Positions 1 through 8,033 of a stretch of 64,000 nt of DNA are shown here, piece by piece; position 1 is the stretch's first letter; each line of letters begins with the position of its first letter. The stretch spans positions 1 through 64,000 of the forward strand of contig DATHVD010000039.1 of NCBI GenBank assembly GCA_035461525.1, read 5' to 3'. This DNA comes from JAIBJN01 sp035461525. Its GTDB lineage: Bacteria; Actinomycetota; Thermoleophilia; Gaiellales; Gaiellaceae. Below the pieces are notes generated by a model. The model saw only the letters and a program-made list of their open reading frames with translations, ran no database searches and had not been told where the DNA came from. A program made the position numbers and the translations under genes.

Positions 1-1840
1 GAGCAGGCGGCGGCCGCGGAAGTCGGCGCGCTCGGCATCGCGCTCGCGCACCTGCGCGGGAACGCCGCCGAGGCCGGCGTCACGAGCGCCGACCTCACCG
101 ACCTGTCCGTCACGAGCCAGTACACCAGCCGTCACAACGGCGTCACCCACGTGAACCTCAACCTTCGACGAGGAGTTTGGGAACTTCCAGGTCTCGAACT
201 ACGGCCGCGGCGGCGTGGGCGGCGACGACGTCCGCTGCGAGGGCATGGACGGCTCGGGGCAGAACAACGCCAACTTCTCCACGCCGGCCATGGACGGCGG
301 GCGGCCGCGGATGCAGACGATGATCGAGTTCGGCTCCGGCCTGCCGAGCGCGGTCACGCTCGACTCGGGCCCGGCGGCCGGTACCTACCTTGCCCAGTAC
401 GCCCGCTTCAGCCCGCCGGCGACAACGGTTGGCACGCCCGGGACGCTCGTCCTCGCGGACGACGGCACGGGCAACCCGACCGACGGCTGCGAGGCCTTCG
501 CGCTCCCGGCGGGGGCGATCGCCGTCGTGGACACGAGCAGCTCGTGCTCGAACCACGCGCAGAGCCTGAACGCGCAGAACGCGGGCGCGACCGCCGTGGT
601 CGTCGTGCACACCTCGAACAACCCGGCGCTCATGTCCGGCCCGATGGCCCCGACGGTGACGATCCCGGCGATCCGGGTCGGCCTTGCCGACGGCGACACG
701 ATCAAGGCGACGATCGCCGGGAGCCCGACGCCGGGCTCGGTGCACCGCAACACGGCACGCCCGCCGATGCGGGTCGGGGACCTCGACACCGCGACGATCA
801 TCCACGAGTACAGCCACGGCGTCTCCAACCGCCTGACCGGCGGGCCGAACACGAACTGCCTGTCGGGCCAGGAGCAGATGGGCGAGGGCTGGGGGGACTG
901 GCACGCCATCGTGGCCCTGATCGACACGGCCAAGGACGACCCCGAAGGGCCGCGGGGGATCTACCCGTACGTCGTCTTCCAGGAGCCGCGGACCGGCGCC
1001 GGCCTCCGGAACCGGCCGTACTCCCGGAACATGGAGACCCAGCCCTCGCCGTACGACTCGATCAAGACGGGCGGCTGGCTCCTGAACGCCGCCGGGAACC
1101 CGACCTCGCTCTCGCAGCCGCACGGGATCGGGCACGCCTGGGCGGCGATCCTCTGGGACGTGACGTGGGACCTGATCGAGAAGCGCGGGTTCAACCCGAA
1201 CCTCTACGAGGACTGGAGCACGGGCGGGAACAACCTCGCCTACCAGCTCGTCAACGACGGGCTCAAGTTCCAGGGCTGCGGCCCGACGTTCGTCTCCGGC
1301 CGTGACGCGATCATGGCCGCCGAGGAGGTCTTGCAGGACGGCGAGGACGCCTGCACGCTGTGGGCGTCCTTCTCCCGCCGCGGGCTGGGCTACAGCGCCA
1401 GCGACGGCGGCACGACGAGCCGCAACGACGGCACGGAGGCGTTCGACACGCATCCGGACTGCCTCCGCGGCTTCACCGGCCCGGTTGCTGAGCCCTACGG
1501 GGAGCTGAACGTCGTCGAAGCGGGCTCCGCCGTGCCGCTCAACTTCACGGCGGACGGCTACCAGCAGCTCGACGTCCTCGCCTCGAACTCGCCGTTCTCT
1601 CGCAAGGTGGACTGCGAGACGCTGCAGGTCCCGTCGATCGGCGAGGGGATCACTCCCCGCGAGTACCCCATCGCCACGCGCACGCCGGGCAAGTCGAAGC
1701 TGTCCGTGAACGCCCTGGGCCTCTTCAACTACCCGTGGAAGACGCTGGAGGCGTGGGCCGGAACGTGCCGCGAGCTCGTGCTCACGCGCGCCGACGGCAG
1801 GCAGCACCGCGCGTTCTTCCAGTTCGTCGAAGCCGCCTAG
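1..1840 (+). pseudogene. M36 fungalysin-like zinc metalloprotease, frame-broken and internally deleted
   Basis: A secreted M36 (fungalysin) endopeptidase is encoded in two frames. Bases 1 to about 160 read in frame 1 as the end of a FTP propeptide (TSQYTSRHNGVTHVNL). From about 161 frame 2 reads FDEEFGNFQVSNYG, a motif normally several hundred residues further on. Frame 2 has a stop at 152-154, so the two parts are not one reading frame; the first start in frame 2 is GTG 215. The rest is intact: a protease-associated insert (about residues 40-170 from GTG 215), the zinc motif HEYSH (residues 197-201) with the family tail GVSNRLTGG, and the third-ligand region MGEGWGDW. The 5' end lies outside the window. 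Family identity is firm; whether the loss is a real deletion or an assembly fault is open. Confidence 0.8.
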
Positions 1841-1858
1841 GTCACGACCCAGCCGATC

Positions 1859-1890
1859 GGAGGGAGCGCCCGGCGCCGGGCGCTCCCTCC
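1859..1890. terminator. Perfect 32-nt palindrome between convergent genes
   Basis: Two 16-base arms (GGAGGGAGCGCCCGGC and its exact complement) abut with no spacer, so the RNA forms a very strong hairpin on either strand. It fills the gap between the stop of the M36 gene and the stop of the converging NDH-2 gene, and there is no U-tract. A shared bidirectional terminator is the simplest reading. Confidence 0.75.
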
Positions 1891-1892
1891 TC

Positions 1893-3176
1893 CTAGGGCT
1901 CGCGGCGGTGCTCGAGCGTCTCGGGGTGCCCGAGCATCGAGAGCTCGGCGATGTCGCGGCGGAAGAAGAGCGCGACCGTCCAGTCGACGACCACGCGCAG
2001 CTTCCGCGAGAGGAGCGGGAGCTGGAAGAGGTGGTACGTGCGCGTCACGAACCAGCCGGGGAACCCGCGCAGGCGGAGGCCCATGACGTCGGCGATGCCC
2101 TTGTACCGCCCGAGCGTCGCCACCTGACCGAGCATGCGGTAGCGGTAGGGCGTCGTCTCGCCCCGGCTGAGGTTCCGGGCCAGGCGGCGCGCCTGGCGGA
2201 GCGCGTGCTGGCAGGTCGGCGGGTCCGGGTGCTCCGGCGTCGCCTCGTTCGGCACGCGGGCGCAGTCGCCGAGCGCCCAGACGGTCTCCCTGCCTTCGAC
2301 GCGCAGGCTCGGCTCGACGCGGACACGGCCGCGCTCGTCCAGCGGGAGGCCGAGCCGGCCGGCGAGCGAGTGCGCTCTGACGCCGGCCGTCCAGACGAGC
2401 GTGTGCGTCGGGATCCGCTCGCCGTCCGAGAGGAGCGCGCTCTCCGCGTCCACGGACTCGAGCGTCGTCCCGACGCGGATGTCGACGCCGCGCCGTGCGA
2501 GCTGGCGTGCCGCGTACTCGCCGAGGCGTGTCGGGATCTCGGGGAGGATCTTCGGGGCCGCGTCCACGAGCACCCAGCGCTGCGGGATCTCGCGGAGCCG
2601 GGACGGGTAGTGGCGGAGCGCGTCACGCACGAGGTCGGCGAGCTCGGCGAGGGCCTCGACGCCGGCGTAGCCCGCGCCGACGAAGACGAAGGAGAGGTGC
2701 GTGCGGGCGCTCTCGGCGTCGTCCGCGGCGGCCGCCCCCTCCAGCTCGCGCAGGACGTGGTTGCGAAGCCGAATTGCGTCCGCGAGGCTCTTGAAGCCGA
2801 GCGCGTGCTCGGCGAGCCCCGGGATCGGCAGCGTGCGCGCGACCGCGCCGAGCGCGACGACGAGCTGGTCGTAGGCGATCTCCGATTCGCCGCCGTGCGT
2901 GACGACGCGGACGTGCCCGGCCTCCTCGTCGAGCGCCGTCGCCCTGCCGAGCAGGAGCTCGGCGTGCGGGCACATGAGCCGGAGCGGGACGACGACATGG
3001 CGCGGCTCGAGCGTGCCGGACGCCGCCTCGGGCAGGATCGGGGTGTAGAGCATGAAGTTCTCCGGGCTGACGATCGTCGCCCCGGCCCGGCCGAGGAGGC
3101 GGGCGACGTAGCTGCCGGCGAAGCCGCCGCCGAGGATCAGCGTGCCCCCGCGGGCGCTGCGAGTAGCCACCGCCAC
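1893..3176 (-). CDS. ndh: Type II NADH:quinone oxidoreductase (NDH-2)
   Basis: A membrane-associated FAD enzyme that oxidises NADH and reduces quinone without pumping protons. The N-terminus has the dinucleotide motif LGGGFAGSYVA; the middle has a second Rossmann site (FVFVGAGYAGVEALAEL), and then the motif WTAGVRAHSLAG and the FAD-closing ALGDCARVP. The C-terminus has the amphipathic stretch typical of NDH-2 membrane binding. About 427 residues is normal for the family. I chose GTG 3176 because a GATGAT box ends seven bases upstream, matching the leaderless pattern seen through the window; ATG 3188 is in frame and would add four residues. It diverges from the LOG-like gene with overlapping -10 boxes. 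Confidence 0.85.
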   Translation of the reverse strand: MAVATRSARGGTLILGGGFAGSYVARLLGRAGATIVSPENFMLYTPILPEAASGTLEPRHVVVPLRLMCPHAELLLGRATALDEEAGHVRVVTHGGESEIAYDQLVVALGAVARTLPIPGLAEHALGFKSLADAIRLRNHVLRELEGAAAADDAESARTHLSFVFVGAGYAGVEALAELADLVRDALRHYPSRLREIPQRWVLVDAAPKILPEIPTRLGEYAARQLARRGVDIRVGTTLESVDAESALLSDGERIPTHTLVWTAGVRAHSLAGRLGLPLDERGRVRVEPSLRVEGRETVWALGDCARVPNEATPEHPDPPTCQHALRQARRLARNLSRGETTPYRYRMLGQVATLGRYKGIADVMGLRLRGFPGWFVTRTYHLFQLPLLSRKLRVVVDWTVALFFRRDIAELSMLGHPETLEHRREP

Positions 3177-3180
3177 GGGT

Positions 3181-3194
3181 CGTATCATCGCCGA
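3181..3194. promoter_or_regulatory. Overlapping divergent leaderless promoter
   Basis: TATCAT at 3183-3188 lies six bases before ATG 3195 on the plus strand. Its complement region reads GATGATA, seven bases before GTG 3176 on the minus strand. Both genes could therefore start transcription at the start codon from one shared AT-rich core. The 13-mer CGTATCATCGCCG recurs exactly between the genes at 11167 and 11186. Confidence 0.55.
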
Positions 3195-3647
3195 ATGACC
3201 CAGATCGCAGTCATCGGGAGCGGCGCAGAGTGGGTCTCCGCGGCCGAGGAGGTCGGCCGGCTCCTCGCGGAGCGCGGCTGCGTGGTCGTCTGCGGCGGCC
3301 TCGACGAGGTGATGGCGGCCGCCGCCCGCGGCGCGAAGGAGGGCGGCGGGACCACCGTGGGCATCCTTCCCGGCGAGACGCCCAGGGCCGCGAACGAGTG
3401 GATCGACTACGCGGTCGCCACGGGAACCGGACACGCGCGGAACCTCGCCGTCGTCGCGTCGTGCGAGGCCGCCGTGGCGGTCGGCGGAGGCTGGGGGACT
3501 CTCGCGGAGATCGCGTACGCCCGCCTCCTCGGGCGTCCGGTGGTCGTGCTCGAGCCGGGGCGGGAGCTGGACGGCGACGGCATCGAGCGGGCCGTGACGC
3601 CGGCCGAGGCCGTCGAGCGCGCCCTGCGGCTCGCGGAGGTCGGGTGA
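3195..3647 (+). CDS. TIGR00725-like LOG/lysine decarboxylase-fold protein
   Basis: A 150-residue single-domain protein. It starts with the Rossmann strand TQIAVIGSG and carries GGGTTVGILPG and GGGWGTLAEIAYA, which are the glycine-rich nucleotide-binding segments of the small LOG-like family annotated TIGR00725. LOG proteins proper are cytokinin riboside phosphoribohydrolases with a PGGxGTxxE motif; here the equivalent is GGWGTLAE, so substrate is uncertain. The ATG is preceded by a TATCAT box with a six-base gap. The DUF1272 gene follows after seven bases. Confidence 0.8.
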   Translation: MTQIAVIGSGAEWVSAAEEVGRLLAERGCVVVCGGLDEVMAAAARGAKEGGGTTVGILPGETPRAANEWIDYAVATGTGHARNLAVVASCEAAVAVGGGWGTLAEIAYARLLGRPVVVLEPGRELDGDGIERAVTPAEAVERALRLAEVG

Positions 3648-3654
3648 GGCTGGC

Positions 3655-3831
3655 ATGGCGCTCGAGCTGAGGCCCGAGTGCGAGCGCTGCGGCGCTCCCC
3701 TTCCTTCGGACGGCGACGCCAGCATCTGCAGCTACGAGTGCACGTTCTGCCCGGCGTGCACGGAGGCGATGGACGCTGTCTGCCCCAACTGCGGCGGCGA
3801 GCTCGTCCCCCGCCCGCGCCGCGCCACCTGA
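3655..3831 (+). CDS. DUF1272 small zinc-ribbon-like protein
   Basis: A 58-residue protein opening MALELRPECERCG and containing four CxxC-type pairs (CERC, CTFCPAC, CPNC). This is the arrangement of the DUF1272 family, likely binding one or two zinc ions; its role is unknown. It starts seven bases after the LOG-like gene and is probably cotranscribed with it. It ends before an inverted pair of GGGGTCTGACCCC repeats. Confidence 0.85.
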   Translation: MALELRPECERCGAPLPSDGDASICSYECTFCPACTEAMDAVCPNCGGELVPRPRRAT

Positions 3832-3847
3832 AGCGGGCCCGTCCCCT

Positions 3848-4071
3848 CCGGCCACGCCCGGGGTCTGACCCCTGTCGTGTCCCCGGCGGTCATGCTCTGT
3901 GGACGGGATCGCGGGCGGTCCGGACAGGCCCTTCGTCCGGAGCCGACCCTCCAACCCGCTCCCGACCTCGAGGACTCCTCCTTCCAGCCACGTCCGTTCG
4001 GCCTCCACAGGAATCGGGCGGATTCGCCATCCTCTCCGGCCACGTACGGGGTCAGACCCCGGACGTGGCCG
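3848..4071. repeat. Inverted pair of REP-like elements with core GGGGTCTGACCCC
   Basis: Two copies of CGGCCACGnCCGGGGTCTGACCCC occur in opposite orientation, cores at 3860-3872 and 4048-4060. The right copy is itself a long dyad, with arms CGGCCACGT at 4037-4045 and 4063-4071 flanking the core. They bound about 175 bases with no recognisable gene. The right copy sits seven bases beyond the helicase stop and may also end its transcript. I recall this core being widespread as a REP-type element in bacteria, but I could not search for it. Confidence 0.7.
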
Positions 4072-4077
4072 CTCGAG

Positions 4078-6321
4078 TCAGGCGGCGGCGAGCATGCGGC
4101 GAAGGAGCGTGAGGGCGCCCTCCTTGTCCAGGAACTCGTTCAGGTTCCCGCACTTCGGCGACTGGACGCAGGAGGGGCAGCCGTCGGCGCAGGGGCAGCC
4201 GGCGAGGAGGCGCTCCGTGTCGCCGACCCAGCCCTCGAGCTCGTCGTAGCCGCGCCTCGCGATCCCCACCCCGCCGGCGTGCCCGTCGTACACGAACACG
4301 GTCGGTCGCCCGGTCTGGAAGTGGAGGTTCGTCGAGAGCCCGCCGATGTCCCAGCGGTCGCACATCGCCCAGAGCGGGAGCACGGCGATCATCGCGTGCT
4401 CGGCCGCGTGCAGCGATCCGAGAAGCCGGGGGAGCGGCTCGAGCCCGTCGAGCTGCGACTCCGCCGGGACGAACCAGACAGCCTCGGTCTCGAACGTCGT
4501 CGGGGGCAGCTCGAGCGCGACGAGGTCGAGCGTGACCTGGTCCCGGATCGACTTCTTCTGGTACGCGATCACCTGCTCGGTCACGCTCACCCGCCCGAAG
4601 AAGCATTCGAGGCCGAGCCGCTGCTCGGCGAGTTGCTCCTCCTCGATCGCGGTCGTCGTCTCCTTCTTCGCCTGCGTGTAGTAGTCGCCCGTGAACGGCT
4701 CGACGAGCGCGGCGCGCGTCGCGAGATCGAGCTCGAGGACGCGGTAGGACTCGCCCAGGTGGAGGTAGATCGCGCCTCCGTGCACGGTCGAGTACGCCCG
4801 CTCCCGCTCGACGATGCCGAGCACCGAGCCCGTGGCGGCCTCGATCACCGCCACCGACTCCGGGCTCGCCGAGCGCAGAGACACGCGTCCTGCCGGGTAG
4901 TCCTGCCCGGCCCAGACGTAGCCGGCCGCCGTCCGCCGGAGCTCGCCGGTCTCCGTGAGCGCCTCGGCCCGGTCGAGCGCCTCGTTGCCGAGCGTCTCGC
5001 GGTCGGCGTCGTCCAGCGGCCCCTCGAAGGCGGCGGCGAGCACGTGGCCGTCGAGGATGCGGGGGTTCGCGTGGTCGAGGATCGCGGCCTCGACGCGCCG
5101 CTCCATCAGAGCCTCGGGCTCGCGCATGAAGAACTGGTCGAGCGCGTCCTCGCTCGCGACGAGGACGGCGAGCCCGTGGCTCCGGCGCCCCGCCCGCCCC
5201 CACTGCTGCCGCAGGCTCGCCACCGTCCCCGGGAAGCCGACCGAGATGGCGCAGTCGAGGAGGCCGATGTCGATCCCGAGCTCGAGTGCGTCGGTGGCCG
5301 TCACCCCGAGGAGCTCGCCCGCGACGAGCCGTTGCTCGATGTCGCGCCGCTGTGCGGGCGTGTACCCGGCCCGGTAGGGGGAGAGACGCGCGGCCGTCTC
5401 GGCGTCGAGGCGGTCGCTTGCGAAGCGGTGCACCAGCTCGGCTGCGCGGCGGCTCTTGGTGAAGCAGATGGTGCGCAGCCCGCGCGAGACCAGCTCGGCG
5501 AGCAGGCGTGACCCCTCGCCGAGCGCGCTGGCGCGCAGCTGGAGGGCCTCGTCCAGCACCGGCGGGTTCCAGAACGCGACCGTGCGGGCGGCCCGCGGCG
5601 CCGCGTCGTCACCGACGACGGAGGCGTCCACGCCCAGGAGGGAGCGGGCGAGGCCCGCGGGGTTGGCGATCGTCGCCGACGCGAGCAGGAACTGCGGCTC
5701 GGCCCCGTACACGCCGGCGAGTCGCCGCAGGCGCCGCAGGACGTTGCCGACATGTGAGCCGAAGACGCCGCGGTAGACGTGCGCCTCGTCCACGATCACG
5801 TAGCGGAGGTTGGTGAGCACGTCCCCCCAGCGGTCGTGGTGCGGGAGGACGCCGACATGGAGCATGTCCGGGTTCGTGAGGATCACGTTCGCCCACTTGC
5901 GGATCTGCCAGCGGCGCTCGCGCTCCGTGTCCCCGTCGTAGACGGCCGCGCGCACGCGCGGGACGCGCAGCTCGCCCAGCGCCCGCACCTGGTCCTGGGC
6001 CAGCGCTTTCGTCGGGTAGAGGTAGAGCGCGCGCAGCTTCGGGTCGGCGGCGAGCGCGTCCAGCACCGGCAGGTTGAACGCGAGCGTCTTCCCGCTTGCG
6101 GTGCCGGTGGAGACGAGCACGTGCTCCCCCGCCCGGGCGCGGGAGAGCGCCTCGGCCTGGTGCGCGTAGACGGTCTCGATCCCGCGCACACCGAGAGCCG
6201 CCGCGAGCTTCGGGTGGACGTCGGGGAGGGGGACGGAGCGGGCGGCCCGGGCCGGGACCTCCGTGCGGTAGGCGACCTCCTCGCCCTCCAGCACCTCCTC
6301 CCAGGTCACGGCGGTCGCCAT
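4078..6321 (-). CDS. DEAD/DEAH-box helicase of the Hrq1/YprA (DUF1998) type
   Basis: A 747-residue superfamily 2 helicase likely acting in DNA repair. In order: an OB-like N-terminal stretch, Q-motif region VYAHQAEAL, Walker A STGTASGKT (about 71-79), DEAH (178-181), LASATI motif III, helicase C motifs DALELGIDIG and QQWGRAGRRS, then a DUF1998-type C-terminal domain whose last 40 residues carry the four-cysteine cluster CPCADGCPSC...C. This layout fits the MrfA/YprA family known for mitomycin-type repair. The ATG is chosen because TAGCAT lies seven bases upstream. It diverges from thiD. Confidence 0.88.
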   Translation of the reverse strand: MATAVTWEEVLEGEEVAYRTEVPARAARSVPLPDVHPKLAAALGVRGIETVYAHQAEALSRARAGEHVLVSTGTASGKTLAFNLPVLDALAADPKLRALYLYPTKALAQDQVRALGELRVPRVRAAVYDGDTERERRWQIRKWANVILTNPDMLHVGVLPHHDRWGDVLTNLRYVIVDEAHVYRGVFGSHVGNVLRRLRRLAGVYGAEPQFLLASATIANPAGLARSLLGVDASVVGDDAAPRAARTVAFWNPPVLDEALQLRASALGEGSRLLAELVSRGLRTICFTKSRRAAELVHRFASDRLDAETAARLSPYRAGYTPAQRRDIEQRLVAGELLGVTATDALELGIDIGLLDCAISVGFPGTVASLRQQWGRAGRRSHGLAVLVASEDALDQFFMREPEALMERRVEAAILDHANPRILDGHVLAAAFEGPLDDADRETLGNEALDRAEALTETGELRRTAAGYVWAGQDYPAGRVSLRSASPESVAVIEAATGSVLGIVERERAYSTVHGGAIYLHLGESYRVLELDLATRAALVEPFTGDYYTQAKKETTTAIEEEQLAEQRLGLECFFGRVSVTEQVIAYQKKSIRDQVTLDLVALELPPTTFETEAVWFVPAESQLDGLEPLPRLLGSLHAAEHAMIAVLPLWAMCDRWDIGGLSTNLHFQTGRPTVFVYDGHAGGVGIARRGYDELEGWVGDTERLLAGCPCADGCPSCVQSPKCGNLNEFLDKEGALTLLRRMLAAA

Positions 6322-6328
6322 CCCGGCG

Positions 6329-6338
6329 ATGCTAGCTT
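6329..6338. promoter_or_regulatory. Overlapping divergent -10 boxes for helicase and thiD
   Basis: The sequence ATGCTAGCTT reads TAGCTT on the plus strand, eight bases before GTG 6347, and TAGCAT on the minus strand, seven bases before ATG 6321. The two leaderless promoters share four bases, so binding of polymerase to one should exclude the other. Confidence 0.55.
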
Positions 6339-6346
6339 GCGTCCAC

Positions 6347-7159
6347 GTGGTTCCCCGCTGCCTCACGATCGCCACTTCGGACTCCGGCGGCGGCGCCGGG
6401 ATCCAGGCCGACCTGAAGGCCTTCGCCAACCTCGGCTGCCACGGGACGAGCGCGATCGTCGCGCTCACGGCGCAGTCGACGACCGCGGTCACGGCGGTGC
6501 ACGAGGCGCCGCCCGACTTCATCCGGGCGGAGCTGGACGCCGTCTTCGACGACATCGGCGTGGACGCTGCGAAGACCGGGATGCTCTTCAGCGCGAAGAT
6601 CGTCGCGACCGTCGCCGACGAGCTCTCGGCGCGCGACGTGCCGCTCGTCGTCGACCCGGTGATGGTGGCCGCCTCGGGGGCGAAGCTCCTCCAGGACGAC
6701 GCGGTCGCAGTGCTCGTCCGCGAGCTCTTCCCCCTCGCGAGCGTCGTGACGCCGAACCTGCACGAGGCCTGCGCGCTCGCCGGCCGGCCCTACGCGGACG
6801 ACGCCGACCGCGAGGAGCTCGCCGAGGCGATCCACGAGCTCGGGGCGCCCGCTGTCGTCGTCACCGGCGGCCACGGCGCCGAGCCCGTGGACTGGCTCTA
6901 CGACGGCGAGCGCCACGTCCCCATCCCGGTCGTCCGCCACACCGGCGAAGCGACGCACGGCGCCGGCTGCACCCACTCTGCGAGCCTCGCCGCGCTGCTC
7001 GCCCACGGGGAGACGCTCGAGGATGCGGCGCGCGAGGCGGCTGCGATCGCCTCGGAGGCGGTGCGGCGCGGCCTGGCAGGGCTCGGCGCAGGCTCCGGTC
7101 CCGTCGACGTGATCGGCCTTGAGGCTCGAGGGGCTCGGGGAGTTCGGGCTCCTCGCTGA
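6347..7159 (+). CDS. thiD: Hydroxymethylpyrimidine (phosphate) kinase
   Basis: A 270-residue ribokinase-fold enzyme that phosphorylates HMP and HMP-P for thiamine synthesis in the cytoplasm. The N-terminus has TIATSDSGGGAGIQADLKAF, the ThiD signature, then VDPVMVAASGAKLL and the anion-hole and catalytic motif THGAGCTHSASLAALLA near residue 205. GTG 6347 fits the leaderless pattern. It overlaps the thiL start by 41 bases, so the pair is an operon covering two consecutive kinase steps around the thiamine coupling reaction. Confidence 0.92.
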   Translation: MVPRCLTIATSDSGGGAGIQADLKAFANLGCHGTSAIVALTAQSTTAVTAVHEAPPDFIRAELDAVFDDIGVDAAKTGMLFSAKIVATVADELSARDVPLVVDPVMVAASGAKLLQDDAVAVLVRELFPLASVVTPNLHEACALAGRPYADDADREELAEAIHELGAPAVVVTGGHGAEPVDWLYDGERHVPIPVVRHTGEATHGAGCTHSASLAALLAHGETLEDAAREAAAIASEAVRRGLAGLGAGSGPVDVIGLEARGARGVRAPR

Positions 7160-7982
7160 GCTCGAGCGGCGCGGGCTCGCGGGCGGCCAGGACGCAGAGG
7201 GCGCAGTCCTCGCGGACGGGGTCGTCGTCACCCTGGACACGCTCGTGGAGGACGTCCACTTCCGCCGCGAGTGGACCTCGTGGCGCGATCTCGGCTGGAA
7301 GGCGGCCGCCGTCAACCTGAGCGACCTCGCCGCCCTCGGCGCAGAGCCGGAGGCGCTGCTCGTCGGCCTCGCCCTTCCCGCCGAGACGGAGGCCGCCGCC
7401 GCGGTCGAGCTCTACGAGGGCCTGGCCGAGACCGGCGTTCCCGTCTCGGGCGGGGACACGACGCGCGCGGGCGCGGTCGTCGTGACCGTGGCCGCCGTCG
7501 GGCGGAGCGAGCGCGTGCCGGGGCGGGCCGGCGCGCGTCCGGGAGATCTCCTCGTCGTCACCGGCCCCCTCGGCGCCGCCGCGGCCGGGCTGCACGTCCT
7601 CCGCGAGGGCCTCGCCGGTTTCGACGAGCTCGTCGCCCGCCACCGGCGACCGCCGCTCCGGCTGGAGGAGGGGAAGCGGCTCGCGCGCGTCGCGCACGCG
7701 CTCGTGGACCTCTCCGACGGCCTCGCCGGCGACGCGGCCCGGATCGCCGAACGCTCGGGATGCCGGCTCGTGCTCGACCTCGAGGGGATCCCGCGGGCGC
7801 GCGGGATCGAGGCGGTGGCCGACCTCCCGTTCTGGACGCTCGGCGAGGACTACGAGCTTCTCGCCGCGCTCGCGCCGGAGGACGCGGAGGCGAGCGGGCT
7901 GCCCGTCGTCGGCCGCTGCGAGGAAGGGTCGGGCGTCCGGCCGGCCGGCCTGGCGGGATGGGATGCATTCTATACCCCCTAG
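7119..7982 (+). CDS. thiL: Thiamine-monophosphate kinase
   Basis: A PurM-fold kinase of about 287 residues that converts TMP to thiamine pyrophosphate. Visible signatures are the N-terminal GEFGLLAEL, the metal and substrate motif TLVEDVHFRREW, AVNLSDLAALGA, SGGDTTRAG and DLSDGLAGDAARIAE near the C-terminal half. It is a little shorter than the usual 310-330 residues because the N-terminus is compact; TTG 7119 is the likely start. Its stop codon lies inside the first copper-type dyad of the next gene. Confidence 0.9.
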   Translation: MRLEGLGEFGLLAELERRGLAGGQDAEGAVLADGVVVTLDTLVEDVHFRREWTSWRDLGWKAAAVNLSDLAALGAEPEALLVGLALPAETEAAAAVELYEGLAETGVPVSGGDTTRAGAVVVTVAAVGRSERVPGRAGARPGDLLVVTGPLGAAAAGLHVLREGLAGFDELVARHRRPPLRLEEGKRLARVAHALVDLSDGLAGDAARIAERSGCRLVLDLEGIPRARGIEAVADLPFWTLGEDYELLAALAPEDAEASGLPVVGRCEEGSGVRPAGLAGWDAFYTP

Positions 7983-8033
7983 GGGTATTTGACCCGGAGC
8001 GGGACGTCTGCTACTGATACCCCCATGGGGTAT
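7972..8033 (+). promoter_or_regulatory. Copper-responsive promoter with two CsoR-like operators
   Basis: Two 17-base dyads of identical geometry, ATACCCC-N3-GGGGTAT, lie at 7972-7988 and 8017-8033, 45 bases apart. They bracket a promoter: TTGACC at 7989-7994, a 17-base spacer, and TACTGA at 8012-8017. The G-tract dyad with TA ends resembles the operators of CsoR-family Cu(I) repressors. The downstream dyad covers the ATG at 8025, and the upstream one covers the thiL stop. No csoR gene is in the window, so the repressor would be encoded elsewhere. Confidence 0.7.

Noticed and set aside
158..1807. Long minus-strand frame of 549 codons opposite the M36 gene
   Set aside because: Arg/Val-rich shadow of a high-GC gene on the other strand with no family motifs.
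1908..3200. Plus-strand frame opposite NDH-2 running into the LOG-like gene
   Set aside because: Only the part from 3195 has family motifs; the upstream part is an Arg/Glu-rich shadow.
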